This document shows positions 1 to 8,178 of a stretch of DNA of 64,000 nt, piece after piece. The stretch comes from Pseudomonas sp. JQ170C (GTDB lineage: Bacteria > Pseudomonadota > Gammaproteobacteria > Pseudomonadales > Pseudomonadaceae). The notes under the pieces were generated by a model. That model did no database searches and was not told the DNA's origin. It saw nothing but the letters and a program-made list of their open reading frames with translations. The position numbers and the translations under genes are program-made. Numbering within the stretch: position 1 is the first letter of the stretch; every line of letters begins with the position of its first letter. The DNA lies in contig NZ_CP141608.1 in assembly GCF_035581345.1 (NCBI RefSeq), positions 4,556,501-4,620,500 on the forward strand. The letters are read 5' to 3'.

Positions 1-253
1 CGTGGCCGATACGCCGGTCACGGGCGTTGCCGCAGTCTCGGCAGAGCATTTGCCCCAGCCGGCTCTGCGCCACCACCACGCCTTGGCGCGCCGGCTGCTT
101 GAGCAGTCGACCGGCAAAATGCTTGACGTTGGGGTTGTCTCCCAGGCGCGGGTTGTCGAGCAGCCACAAGGCGACCTTCAAAGAGAAGCGCTTGGGCTCT
201 GGCAAGGGCGGTTGAACAGGAGAAATTGCAGGAATTTTGGCGCGAAACTTCAT
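1..253 (-). CDS. Sel1-repeat-like protein, N-terminal part (cut by window edge)
   Basis: Reading leftwards from an ATG at 253, 84 codons stay open to the window edge. The reading begins MKFRAK, then a Pro-rich stretch, then helical segments with LWLLDNPRLGDNP and AQSRLGQMLCRDCGNA, which resemble the Ala/Gly/Leu spacing of Sel1/TPR-like helical repeats. I recognise it as the start of a short Pseudomonas Sel1-repeat protein; the family mediates protein-protein contacts, and no enzymatic role can be read. The C-terminus is outside the window. The overlapping open frames on either strand lack this composition and are taken as shadows. Confidence 0.6.
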   Translation of the reverse strand, partial: MKFRAKIPAISPVQPPLPEPKRFSLKVALWLLDNPRLGDNPNVKHFAGRLLKQPARQGVVVAQSRLGQMLCRDCGNARDRRIGH

Positions 254-1210
254 GACCAACAGCGAAGGCAACTCGAGAGGCGCGCCACTCTACTCCATTT
301 TTCAGACAATGACTGGGCGTTTCCAAAACTTTTTTCAAAATATTTCTGTGTTTATTTATTGACGCCGAAGTGGGATTTTTCACCCCATCAGAAACCGACC
401 TGAAGATTGTAGGACACGTCGGAAAAAGCTGGCACGCCCGTCCTAGAGCAAGCGCTCGGGACAATCCACAGAAGCTGTGGATAACTCGGTGGACAACCCC
501 CTTATGGACCCCTCAAACCCCTATGGAATGGGGCTTTGGCTCAAACTGTCGATTTTTTCACCAGCTCAAATAAGTGTTTTTTTTCATTGACTTAAGTTCC
601 CAGCCAAGTCATTGGCAGCCCCAGGCGATGCTGTTGCAGGGCTGTAACATCGAATGCTCCATGTGTGTACAAGCGACCCAGAGAAAGGCAGTTCCCTGCA
701 CGAATTTGGCACGTTCACAGCGCCAACCCCCTGGAAACAGCTCTTCACAGACGCCCTGAAACGCGACATACTGGCCGGCTCCCCGAAAGAAAAGCCCCAA
801 CGGCTTGCCAAGTCTCGGCCCTTGCTGTAGTCTTGCCGCCGTTAGTACCAAGCTGAAAGTCAATTCTGGCCAAAGCAGTCCTTGCAGTGCCCTACCCACC
901 CCGGGATAGCGCCTGTTGAAACCAGGACCGGCCCACTTGATGGTTCCCAGGTAAATCACTTCTTACTCTGACCGAACCACCCTGCAGATTGATCAGGATC
1001 TTCACCCGCGGAATCAGAACCTCGACCCGGTGTGTTGCCTGCCCTCTGACGTACCTACCAGTCAGCCCCAGCGCCACATGATAAATGCGCCCAAAACTGG
1101 CTGCCCTGTTCCGGACAGGTTCATCGCCCAGGCCTAAATGCCAGCGTTACTGGAACGTTTTAAGTGTGCACGGATCGAAACCGTGTCTATTGCAGGAACA
1201 TCTAATAACT
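254..1210. other. Long intergenic region without a supported gene
   Basis: Several open frames of 60-116 codons exist here, but none has a ribosome binding site together with believable composition. The stretch holds an AT-rich segment (about 325-362), a cluster of DnaA-box-like sites (464-496), and a second AT-rich run near 550-600. It carries the promoter of the leftward Sel1-like gene and the upstream region of the small gene at 1211. Confidence 0.5.
464..496. promoter_or_regulatory. Cluster of DnaA-box-like sequences
   Basis: TGTGGATAA at 476-484 is a perfect reverse complement of the DnaA box TTATCCACA. It forms a perfect 7-bp inverted repeat with ATCCACA at 464-470 (5-bp spacer) and is followed 12 bp later by a two-mismatch copy, GGTGGACAA (488-496). 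DnaA binding is inferred from the consensus. The role could be transcriptional control of the Sel1-like gene or DnaA titration. Confidence 0.45.
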
Positions 1211-1435
1211 ATGACTCATACACACCACACTCAGGCTGCGATTCGCACCCTCTCCCAGGCATTTGCCCCACTGAACTGCTTGATCCTGGCGTCGCGCAAA
1301 GGCGGCTTCAGCTTCACCCTGGTCAATGAGCACGGCATTGCCCGTCACAGCGAGCGCCTGTACCCCGAGCAGTACAGCGAAGCCGAGCCGCTTCAAGCGG
1401 TCATCGAGCGCACTCGCCAGGCCCTGGTTGCCTGA
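1211..1435 (+). CDS. Small conserved hypothetical protein (74 aa)
   Basis: Starts at ATG 1211 (MTHTHHTQ) and ends at TGA 1433-1435. I do not recognise a named domain. The protein is compact and soluble-looking: an amphipathic N-terminal helix, a segment LNCLILASRKGGFSFTLVNE that looks like two beta strands, and a C-terminal helix ending RTRQALVA. Composition fits a folded alpha/beta mini-protein. No close Shine-Dalgarno is visible: AGGA lies about 15 nt upstream. A strong terminator follows directly, so it is probably a monocistronic unit. Upstream in-frame extension is possible but unsupported. Confidence 0.6.
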   Translation: MTHTHHTQAAIRTLSQAFAPLNCLILASRKGGFSFTLVNEHGIARHSERLYPEQYSEAEPLQAVIERTRQALVA

Positions 1436-1458
1436 TCCGCGCTTCGCTGCAACAGCTC

Positions 1459-1486
1459 AAGCCCCGCCCTCTCGCGGGGCTTTTTT
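1459..1486 (+). terminator. Rho-independent terminator after the 74-aa gene
   Basis: GCCCCGC and GCGGGGC arms around a short CT-rich loop, followed by a run of six T. Confidence 0.85.
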
Positions 1487-1496
1487 ATGCCCGCCC

Positions 1497-1566
1497 GTAG
1501 GAGCGGGCTTGCCCCGCGAGCGGTGTCGGCTTTGAGCGCGCAATCGCGGGGCAAGCTCGCTCCTAC
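1497..1566. repeat. REP element pair (inverted)
   Basis: Core GTAGGAGCGGGCTTGCCCCGCGA followed, after about 25 bp, by its near-perfect inverse. The same core recurs at 25320, 27147, 31913 and (variant) 38941. This is the arrangement of Pseudomonas REP doublets. The remaining sequence to 1760 shows nothing beyond the probable promoter of the next gene. Confidence 0.9.
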
Positions 1567-1760
1567 CAGGGTTTTGTTAATTGCTGCAGGGCATATGATT
1601 TATAACTAAAAGCCGCAAATGTTTTAAAAACAGACCTTTACGGCACGAATATGACACTACACTTCAACTCAAGCGGCATAGGCCGCTTCCGGCGGGCCTG
1701 ACCGACTCACCAGCTGCCAAGCTCCAGCGTCCGCCGGCCAAATTCCAGTTCGAGGGCATT

Positions 1761-2243
1761 ATGGGTATCGCCGCGAGCGAGTTGAGCCAGTTTGTGATCC
1801 GCCCAACCCTGATCTACCTGGGCCGTCACTGCGCAAGCGCCGAAGCATTGTTACTCGGTGTTGCCGCCAGCCAGTCCGCACTTGGCTCTGCCCTGCATGA
1901 TCGACGTGGCCACGGCTTGTACCGCATTGGCGAGCTGCGCCATCAATCGCTGTGGGACCAATTCCTGGCCCGCGACCCGGACCTCGCCAGCCTGGTCCGG
2001 GGCCTTGCCAGCCAGCACGCCTTCCTCAGCGGCCCGCACCTCGAACTCACGGTAAACCTGCGCTACGCCACCGCCATTGCCTGGATGTTGATCGAAGAAC
2101 AGGCGCCAGAACTTCCTCCTGCCGATGACTTGCTCGGGCTTGCGCGCATCTGGCGCCAGACCTTTCACCCCCAGGGTCGCCTGCGCGATTTCACCAGCGC
2201 ATGGCAAACCTGCATCGCTCCTGTGACTCTTCAGGCCTGCTGA
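1761..2243 (+). CDS. Conserved hypothetical protein (160 aa)
   Basis: Starts at ATG 1761 with GAGGG about 7 nt upstream. The protein is mostly helical, with an N-terminal MGIAASELSQFVIRPTLIYLG, a DRRGHGLYRIGELRHQSLWDQFLA segment, and a C-terminal IWRQTFHPQGRLRDFTSAW. It lacks a signal peptide or membrane segment and matches no family I can name. The context (between a small gene and a FadL porin) gives no functional hint. Codon usage and third-position GC are like the neighbours, so I treat it as real. Confidence 0.65.
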   Translation: MGIAASELSQFVIRPTLIYLGRHCASAEALLLGVAASQSALGSALHDRRGHGLYRIGELRHQSLWDQFLARDPDLASLVRGLASQHAFLSGPHLELTVNLRYATAIAWMLIEEQAPELPPADDLLGLARIWRQTFHPQGRLRDFTSAWQTCIAPVTLQAC

Positions 2244-2389
2244 TAGTCACTGCACACCTCAATCAGAAAATACCTGCCATTTTGGTCGGATTGTCCTACA
2301 AAACCGCTCTATCTCCTGCGATACAGCCTATAGCGCTGTGGGCGAAATGTTGGTAATTTCCGCCCCGGAGATCCCAAGGAGTTCTAATA

Positions 2390-3649
2390 ATGAAAAAAGT
2401 AATGCTCAAAACCTCTCTCAGCCTCGCCGTCACACTCGCCTCGACTCAACTGTTCGCCAGCGGCTTTGCCCTCAACGAACAAAGCGTCAGCGGCATGGGC
2501 ACAGGTTTCGCGGGTCGTTCTTCTTCTGCCGATGATGCCAGCACCGTATTCGGCAACCCTGCCGGTATGTCGCGCCTCAAACGTGAACAAGTGACTGTCG
2601 GCGCCGCCGCCGTCATCGCCAAGTCCGACATCTCGGGCAGCGGCTCCTTCCCAGGCAGCAACGATGGCGACATGGTGCCTTTCGTTGGCGTGCCCATGGG
2701 CTACTACGTCAAGCCAATCGATGATCATTGGACCGTCGGTTTCGGCGTCTATGCCCCGTTCGGCCTGATGACCGAATACGAAGACGAAGCACAGAGCCGC
2801 TACTGGGCCAAGAAGAGCTACGTCGAAGTCATCACCTTCCAGCCTACTGTCAGCTACGCCTTCAACGACAAGGTCTCGATCGGTTTCGGCCCGACCTTCA
2901 ACCGTATCAAGGGCGAACTGAGCTCGAACATCCTCAATCCACGTTCGCTGGGCTCCAACGACGGCGAAGTGAAGATCAAGGGTGACGACACCGCCGTCGG
3001 TTACAACATCGGCGTGCTGGTACAAGCGACCGACAGCACTCGCCTGGGCCTGACCTACCACTCGATGGTCGACTACAAGCTCGAGGGCAACACCAAGGTC
3101 AACTCGGCCCTGATCGGCCCGTTCAGCGGCAGCAAGTTCGACGCCGAACTGAAGATCAAAACCCCGGAATCGGTAGACTTCTCGGTTACCCACGAGCTGG
3201 ATGACCAGTGGACCCTCTACGCGGGCAGCACCTGGACCCGTTGGAGCCGCCTGGAAGCGATCACCGTCAACAACGAAGTACCTGCTCCGCTGGCCGGCCA
3301 GTTCGGCACCATCAGCGAAGAGCAGAACTGGCACGACACCTGGGCCCACGCCATCGGTGCTTCGTACAAGCTGAACAAAGAGTGGGTACTGCGCACCGGC
3401 TTCACCGTTGACCAGTCGCCGACCAACAACCACGACCGCTCGCCACGCATCCCGACGGGCGACCGCAGTGTGTTCAGCCTGGGCGCCGGCTACAGCCCGA
3501 CCGAAGACATGACCATCGACCTGGCCTACTCCTACCTGTGGGAAGAAGACACCAAGGTCGACCTGGCAAGCCCGAGCAAGGGTGCCTACAAGGCCAAGTA
3601 CGAGAACAGCGCTCACGGTATCGGTGCTTCGCTCACCTACCGCTTCTGA
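2390..3649 (+). CDS. fadL: FadL/TodX-family outer-membrane transporter
   Basis: A 419-aa outer-membrane beta-barrel of the FadL family, which moves long-chain fatty acids or other hydrophobic compounds across the outer membrane. A strong AAGGAG precedes ATG 2390. Residues 1 to about 24 form a signal peptide (MKKV then a hydrophobic core ending in LFASG). The mature protein starts with the hatch-type segment GFALNEQSVSGMGTGFAG and carries the family NPAGM motif at about 56-60. Strands alternate through to a C-terminal aromatic (LTYRF), the usual barrel-assembly signal. Length matches the family. The substrate cannot be read from sequence. A terminator follows and a convergent LysR gene lies beyond it. 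Confidence 0.9.
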   Translation: MKKVMLKTSLSLAVTLASTQLFASGFALNEQSVSGMGTGFAGRSSSADDASTVFGNPAGMSRLKREQVTVGAAAVIAKSDISGSGSFPGSNDGDMVPFVGVPMGYYVKPIDDHWTVGFGVYAPFGLMTEYEDEAQSRYWAKKSYVEVITFQPTVSYAFNDKVSIGFGPTFNRIKGELSSNILNPRSLGSNDGEVKIKGDDTAVGYNIGVLVQATDSTRLGLTYHSMVDYKLEGNTKVNSALIGPFSGSKFDAELKIKTPESVDFSVTHELDDQWTLYAGSTWTRWSRLEAITVNNEVPAPLAGQFGTISEEQNWHDTWAHAIGASYKLNKEWVLRTGFTVDQSPTNNHDRSPRIPTGDRSVFSLGAGYSPTEDMTIDLAYSYLWEEDTKVDLASPSKGAYKAKYENSAHGIGASLTYRF

Positions 3650-3666
3650 TTCAACGCTGGCAACAC

Positions 3667-3696
3667 AAAAGAACCGCCGTTATCGGCGGTTTTTTC
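3667..3696. terminator. Terminator between fadL and the convergent LysR gene
   Basis: ACCGCCG-TTAT-CGGCGGT hairpin with A-rich left and T-rich right flanks, usable in both directions. Confidence 0.85.
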
Positions 3697-4627
3697 ATGC
3701 CTGCTCACACGGCCAGCTTTGCGCAAGATTGCTCTGCAGATAGTCCATGAACACCCGCACCTTGGGGGTCATGGCAAAGCGGTCGGCCACGCACAGGTAG
3801 ATGTCCATCGGTTCGGTATGCGCATAGGGTCGCGTCGGCTGGGAGTATTCAAACAGCGGCACCAACTGCCCGCGCTCGATGAAGGGACGCGCGACGAACT
3901 CGGCCAGGCGTGCGATACCGCCATGGTTGACCGCCATCTGGGTCAGCACGTCGATGTCGTCACTGATCAGCACATTGCCAAACTCGGCATCAAAGCGCAG
4001 GCCATCGCGAACAAAGCCCCAGCGCAAGAAACGTCCGTCGACCGGGTAGCGGAACACCAGGCAGCGATGTTCCGCCAGTTGCTCGGGCGCCGCGGGCCAT
4101 CCCGCTTGGGCGAGGTATTCGTTCGAGGCGCAACAAATGAAGGGCACCCGGGCGATCCGCCGTGCCAGCAGCCCGTCTTCAAGCTGGGGCTTGATACGAA
4201 TACTGACGTCCACGCCTTCCTGGACATGATTGACCCGCCGATCATTCGTAATCAGCTCAATCGAAAGCTGCGGATAGCGGGTGCTGAAAGCAGGAATCAG
4301 CGGGGCCAGTACATGGCGCCCGAAGGCCGACGACGAAGCGATGCACAAGCGGCCCTTGGGTTCGCACTCAGGCGTGGTCACCGCCAGCTGTGCCAGCTCA
4401 AGGTCGCGTTCGATATGCTTGACCTTCTCGTAATAGAGCGTGCCACTGGGGGTAAGCGCCATGCTGCGCGTGGTGCGCGACAGTAGCCGGACATCCAGGT
4501 GCGCTTCCAGGCGGGCGATATTCTGGCTCACGGCGGCCGCGCTCAAGCCCAGGCTCCGGGCACCACCGGCAATGCTGCCGGCTTCCACCACCTTGATGAA
4601 ACTCTTGATCGAGCCCAGCAGATTCAT
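3695..4627 (-). CDS. LysR-family transcriptional regulator
   Basis: 310 aa with the usual LTTR layout: an N-terminal winged helix-turn-helix (residues 1-60, with GGARSLGLSAAAVSQNIARLE and RTTRSMALTPSG) and a C-terminal effector domain. It is divergent from the small DUF2798 gene at 4745; LTTRs often control the divergent neighbour, so that gene is the first candidate target. An imperfect dyad ATTC-GTAA-GAAT at 4643-4654 lies just upstream of its start. Effector unknown. The subgroup looks like the CrgA/DmlR-type group common in Pseudomonas. Confidence 0.88.
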   Translation of the reverse strand: MNLLGSIKSFIKVVEAGSIAGGARSLGLSAAAVSQNIARLEAHLDVRLLSRTTRSMALTPSGTLYYEKVKHIERDLELAQLAVTTPECEPKGRLCIASSSAFGRHVLAPLIPAFSTRYPQLSIELITNDRRVNHVQEGVDVSIRIKPQLEDGLLARRIARVPFICCASNEYLAQAGWPAAPEQLAEHRCLVFRYPVDGRFLRWGFVRDGLRFDAEFGNVLISDDIDVLTQMAVNHGGIARLAEFVARPFIERGQLVPLFEYSQPTRPYAHTEPMDIYLCVADRFAMTPKVRVFMDYLQSNLAQSWPCEQA

Positions 4628-4744
4628 GCAGTCCGGTCCGGTATTCGTAAGAATCCCTTTATAAAGACCTAAGCCTGCCTCGTCTACCCTAGCGCTCGGC
4701 AGGCTTGTTAGGCTTCGCAGCCCACCGCCTCACAAGGAGCCAGC

Positions 4745-5002
4745 ATGACCACACAGACCCGCAGCCGCCGCAAGCTTGGCGTTCGCGCCACCCCGTATGT
4801 GTTTGCCTTTTACATGTCAGCGATCATGGCCCTGCTGATGTGCTTCGTGATCACTGCCGCCAACGGCGGTATCGACGATCACTACCTGGGCAATGTGCTC
4901 AAGGCCTACCAACTGGCCATGCCGGTCGCCTTTGCCTGTGTGCTGGTGGTGCGCCCGATCGTGCTCAAGCTGGTCGCCTGGACCGTTCATCCGCACCACT
5001 GA
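4745..5002 (+). CDS. DUF2798 small membrane protein
   Basis: 85 aa starting at ATG 4745 behind AAGGAG. A basic N-terminus (RSRRK) precedes two hydrophobic segments, about residues 18-39 (FAFYMSAIMALLMCFVITAA) and 56-78, separated by a short loop. This is the DUF2798 pattern: two transmembrane helices and a short tail. The function of the family is unknown. The gene is transcribed away from the LysR regulator at 3695-4627 and is probably controlled by it. Confidence 0.8.
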   Translation: MTTQTRSRRKLGVRATPYVFAFYMSAIMALLMCFVITAANGGIDDHYLGNVLKAYQLAMPVAFACVLVVRPIVLKLVAWTVHPHH

Positions 5003-5011
5003 CACCGCGCT

Positions 5012-5563
5012 TCACGGCTGCGAAGCGATGGCTTTCTCGATAGCGGCCGTGAACTCCGGATCATCCGGCCTGGTCAGGCTTGAGAAGTTGGCGATCACCT
5101 TGCCCTGGCGATCGACCACGTATTTGTAGAAATTCCACTTCGGCGCAACGCTCTGCTCGGCCAGCGCCTTGAACAGTGGCGTAGCGTCTTTGCCGCGTAC
5201 CGGCTGGGCCTTGGTCATGGTGAAGGTAACGCCGTAGTTGGCATAGCAGACCTTGGCGGTCTTCTCGGCGTCGGCGTCCTCCTGCTTGAAGTCGTTGGAC
5301 GGTACGCCCAGCATTTCCAGGCCCTGTTCGTGGTAGGTCTTGTAGACCCCTTCCAGGCCCTCGAACTGCGGGGCGAAACCACAGTAGCTGGCCGTATTGA
5401 CCACCACCAGCGGCTTGCCGGCAAAGCGTTGGCACAGGTCGATCTGCTCCTTGCCACGCAACTCCGGCAGGCTGCCCTTGAGCAGCGCCGGGCAGTCGGC
5501 GGCCTGCGCAGAGGCTGCGGCCATCAGAGTGAACAGTGGAACCAACATCCAGCGTGCGCGCAT
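5012..5563 (-). CDS. Glutathione-peroxidase-family protein, exported
   Basis: 183 aa, thioredoxin fold of the glutathione peroxidase family, which reduces peroxides. A cleavable signal peptide (MRARW then a hydrophobic stretch ending ASAQAA) places it in the periplasm. The putative peroxidatic Cys61 lies in [16 protein letters not shown], matching the family motif in which Sec/Cys is followed by G-x-x-x-Q. The WNFYKY motif with the catalytic Trp and Asn is intact. Oddity: the NQFG-type motif reads [10 protein letters not shown], so the usual catalytic Gln appears to be Asp. Located just downstream of the MFS exporter and its coupled peptide, same strand. Confidence 0.85.
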   Translation of the reverse strand: MRARWMLVPLFTLMAAASAQAADCPALLKGSLPELRGKEQIDLCQRFAGKPLVVVNTASYCGFAPQFEGLEGVYKTYHEQGLEMLGVPSNDFKQEDADAEKTAKVCYANYGVTFTMTKAQPVRGKDATPLFKALAEQSVAPKWNFYKYVVDRQGKVIANFSSLTRPDDPEFTAAIEKAIASQP

Positions 5564-5606
5564 CGTCTTCTCTCCCTTGAACCGGCGTGGAAACCCCAGA
5601 TTACTC

Positions 5607-5729
5607 CTAGCACACGCCCATGCCCAACTGCATCAATGCCAGGCCGCCCTCATGCCAGCCCCACCAGACCAGCGCCAACAGCAGCAGCGCTGCCAGGGCG
5701 AGCAGCCCGCGCAGGGCAAACCGGCTCAT
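5607..5729 (-). CDS. 40-aa membrane peptide coupled to the MFS gene
   Basis: A short frame whose ATG (5727-5729) overlaps the stop codon of the MFS gene (ATGA arrangement), implying translational coupling. It encodes 40 residues: a basic start MSRFALRG, one strongly hydrophobic helix [17 protein letters not shown], and a short tail ending MGVC. I infer a single-pass inner-membrane peptide that may accompany the exporter. Function unknown. Homologues of similar size in this position in P. putida-type genomes would confirm it. Confidence 0.55.
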   Translation of the reverse strand: MSRFALRGLLALAALLLLALVWWGWHEGGLALMQLGMGVC

Positions 5730-6928
5730 GCCGCTTGCGCCTGCAGGCGCGCGACAGGGCGCTCGCGCACCGGCCAGTTAAGCGCCGCAGCCAGCAAGCT
5801 GAGCAAGATCGAGATCTGCCAGACCAGGTCGTAATTGCCGGTCTTGTCGTACACCACACCGCCCAGCCATCCTCCCAGGAATGCGCCCAGCTGATGGAAG
5901 AGGAACACGATGCCACCGAGCATCGACAGGTTACGCACACCGAACAGGGTCGCCACCGTGCCGTTGGTCAACGGCACCGTCGACAGCCACAACAGGCCCA
6001 TGGCAATGCCGAACAGGTAGGCGCTGTACTGGGTCACCGGCGCCCAGAGGAACAGCACGATCACCACGGCGCGCAGCAGGTACAACGCCGTCAGCAGACG
6101 CGGCTTGGACATGCGCCCACCCAGCCAGCCGGCGGTGTAGGTGCCAACGATATTGAACAGGCCGACCAGCGCCAACACCGTGGTACCGATGGTGGCCGGC
6201 AGGTGCTGGTCGACCAGATAGGCCGGCAGGTGCACACCAATGAACACCACCTGGAAGCCGCAGACAAAAAAGCCCAGGGACAGCAGCCAGAAGCCTGAAT
6301 GCGAACACGCCTCGCGCAGGGCCTGGCCGAGGGTCTGCTCGGCACCATGGCTGGGCAGCGGTCGATCCTTCAACAGGCCCACCAACGGCACGATGAACGC
6401 CACCAGCAAGCCCAGCACCAGCAAGGCCGCCGACCAGCCCAGCCAGCCGATCAGGCCCAGGGTGCCCGGCAGCATGGCGAACTGGCCGAAGGAGCCGGCA
6501 GCACTGGCGATGCCCATGGCCATGCTGCGCTTTTCAGCAGGCACGGCACGACCGACCACACCGAGAATCACCGAGAACGAGGTCCCGGACAGGCCGATAC
6601 CGATCAACAGGCCCGCACTCAACGACAGGGTCAACGCCGAGTCGGACATCCCCATCAACACCAGCCCAGTGGCATAGAGGATACCGCCGACGATCACCAC
6701 CTTCGCCGCGCCCAGGCGATCGGCCAGGGCCCCGGCAAACGGCTGGGCCAGGCCCCAGATCAGGTTTTGCAAGGCAATGGCAAAGGCGAATACCTCACGG
6801 CCCCAGCCAAAGTCGGCGCTCATCGGCGCCAGGAACAGGCCGAAGCCATGCCGCACCCCCAGGGAGAGCGCCAGGATCAACGCAGCCCCCAGGAGAATCC
6901 AACCACTGGTTCGCCATACCGATGTCAT
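5726..6928 (-). CDS. MFS transporter, MarR-controlled
   Basis: 400 aa with about twelve hydrophobic segments and the MFS loop motif between helices 2 and 3 (GALADRLGAAKVVIVGG). The two halves are linked by a hydrophilic loop near residue 200 (LKDRPLPSHGAEQTLGQ). It resembles monocarboxylate/OFA-like or drug-efflux members; the substrate cannot be told. The gene lies 65 bp downstream of a MarR gene on the same strand, and a perfect palindrome shared with the marR promoter sits 34 bp before its start. It is therefore likely repressed by that MarR and induced by a small aromatic or antibiotic-like ligand. Confidence 0.85.
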   Translation of the reverse strand: MTSVWRTSGWILLGAALILALSLGVRHGFGLFLAPMSADFGWGREVFAFAIALQNLIWGLAQPFAGALADRLGAAKVVIVGGILYATGLVLMGMSDSALTLSLSAGLLIGIGLSGTSFSVILGVVGRAVPAEKRSMAMGIASAAGSFGQFAMLPGTLGLIGWLGWSAALLVLGLLVAFIVPLVGLLKDRPLPSHGAEQTLGQALREACSHSGFWLLSLGFFVCGFQVVFIGVHLPAYLVDQHLPATIGTTVLALVGLFNIVGTYTAGWLGGRMSKPRLLTALYLLRAVVIVLFLWAPVTQYSAYLFGIAMGLLWLSTVPLTNGTVATLFGVRNLSMLGGIVFLFHQLGAFLGGWLGGVVYDKTGNYDLVWQISILLSLLAAALNWPVRERPVARLQAQAA

Positions 6929-6961
6929 TATTGTTCTCTCCAGAAAGCAGCAAGGGTTTTA

Positions 6962-6975
6962 CGGGTATATACCCG
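6962..6975. promoter_or_regulatory. MarR operator in front of the MFS gene
   Basis: Perfect palindrome CGGGTATATACCCG, 34 bp upstream of the MFS start codon, repeated with one mismatch at 7403-7416 upstream of marR. Binding by the adjacent MarR protein is inferred. Confidence 0.7.
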
Positions 6976-6993
6976 CTTATAGTCGTAAAAAGC

Positions 6994-7398
6994 TCAGGAC
7001 AACAGCTCCAGCAGGCGTACCAGTTCATCGCGCTGGCCTTCACCCAGGGTCTCGACCAGGCATTCCTGGGCCTGCTCCCAGGCAGGTTCTGCCGCCTGCA
7101 AGCGCGCCGCGCCCTGCTCGGTCAGCAGTACCAGGCGATTGCGCAGGTCCCGTCCTTCAGCCAGCGCCACCAGGCCTTCGGCTTCCAGCACCTTGAGGTT
7201 GCGGCCCAAGGTGCTGCGGTCCAGCCCCATGGCCTCGGCCAGGGTCGAGATGCTGGGCTGATCGAGCCGGCGCAGGTGCCGCAGCAGGGAAAACTGCGCG
7301 ACATTGATCCCGAAGCCTTCAAGGGCTTCGTCATAGTGTCGGCTGACCCCACGGGCCGCACGACGCAGATGGGTGCAGATGCATTCACTGGTCAACAT
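6994..7398 (-). CDS. MarR-family transcriptional regulator
   Basis: 134 aa from ATG 7398 (MLTSECICTHLRRAAR). The winged helix-turn-helix is clear: ISTLAEAMGLDRSTLGRNLKVLEAEGLVAL (about residues 49-78) followed by the wing GRDLRNRLVLLTEQG. Longer in-frame readings upstream run into the promoter palindrome and into cobS, and are rejected. Its own promoter region contains CGTGTATATACCCG (7403-7416), close to the start codon, and the same palindrome precedes the MFS gene, pointing to autorepression and control of the exporter. Confidence 0.88.
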   Translation of the reverse strand: MLTSECICTHLRRAARGVSRHYDEALEGFGINVAQFSLLRHLRRLDQPSISTLAEAMGLDRSTLGRNLKVLEAEGLVALAEGRDLRNRLVLLTEQGAARLQAAEPAWEQAQECLVETLGEGQRDELVRLLELLS

Positions 7399-7402
7399 AA
7401 TG

Positions 7403-7416
7403 CGTGTATATACCCG
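7403..7416. promoter_or_regulatory. MarR operator in front of marR
   Basis: CGTGTATATACCCG, one mismatch from the perfect palindrome at 6962-6975. It sits only 5 bp upstream of the marR start codon, so bound repressor would block transcription or initiation. Confidence 0.65.
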
Positions 7417-7448
7417 CAACGCCTGGACGGCAAGCTTTTCCTGTCCGG

Positions 7449-8177
7449 CTACAGCGCCAGAGTGATCAGCACCACCAGCTCTAGCAGCTCCACCAACGCC
7501 CCGGCCGTGTCGCCGGTGGTACCGCCCAGGCGGCGGATCAGCAGCTGGCGCACGGCGAAAAACGCCAGCGCCGCTGCCACCAAGACCCACACGCCCTTGA
7601 GCCCCGCCACCAGCACACACGCGCCTGCGCTGGCGAGCAGCACCCACCCGGCACTGCGGCGTGGCAGGTGATCGGCCAGCGCCTGCCCCAGGCCACCGGC
7701 ACGCACATAAGGGGTGGTGAGAAACAGCCCAAGCAACGCCGCCCGACCGATCAACGGCGCCAGCAGCAACAGGATCCCCTCCCCGTGCTCGATCAACGCC
7801 AGCAAGGCGCAGAACTTGAGCAGCAGCACCAGCACCAGGGTGACCACGGCTATCGGCCCGCTACGCGGGTCCTTCATGATCAGCAAGGTGCGCTCGCGAT
7901 CCCCAAAGCCGCCCAGCCAGGCATCGGCGCTGTCGGCCAGGCCATCCAGGTGCAACGCGCCACTGAGCAACACCCAGGCGCCGAGCAGCAGCGCGGCATG
8001 CAGCAACAGGGGGCTGCCATTGAGCAAGGTGTTAAGCCCCCACAGCAGCCCACCGAACAGCACGCCTACCAGCGGGTAGCAGAGCAGCGAACGGCCCATC
8101 TGCTCGGGCGCGGGCATCCCCGGCAGGCGCACCGGCACGCTGCTGAGAAACTGCAGGGCAATCCAGAAGGGCAGCAT
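7449..8177 (-). CDS. cobS: Cobalamin synthase (adenosylcobinamide-GDP ribazoletransferase)
   Basis: 242 aa integral membrane enzyme that joins adenosylcobinamide-GDP with alpha-ribazole (phosphate) in the last assembly step of cobalamin. The chosen start, ATG 8177, gives the typical CobS beginning MLPFWIALQFLSSVPVRLPG. The family signatures are present: LHLDGLADSADAWLGG and MKDPRSGPIAV (Asp-rich, metal-binding), and several hydrophobic helices follow. Last gene of the cobalamin operon, 1 bp after cobC. Also called cobV in Pseudomonas. Confidence 0.95.
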   Translation of the reverse strand: MLPFWIALQFLSSVPVRLPGMPAPEQMGRSLLCYPLVGVLFGGLLWGLNTLLNGSPLLLHAALLLGAWVLLSGALHLDGLADSADAWLGGFGDRERTLLIMKDPRSGPIAVVTLVLVLLLKFCALLALIEHGEGILLLLAPLIGRAALLGLFLTTPYVRAGGLGQALADHLPRRSAGWVLLASAGACVLVAGLKGVWVLVAAALAFFAVRQLLIRRLGGTTGDTAGALVELLELVVLITLAL

Positions 8178-8178
8178 G

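Noticed and set aside
609..959. 116-codon minus-strand open frame in the first intergenic region
   Set aside because: No ribosome site, no recognisable fold and unusual composition; could be checked by conservation, but is not supported.
2384..3616. 410-codon minus-strand open frame opposite fadL
   Set aside because: Antisense to fadL; the plus-strand frame has a signal peptide, family motifs and a strong ribosome site.
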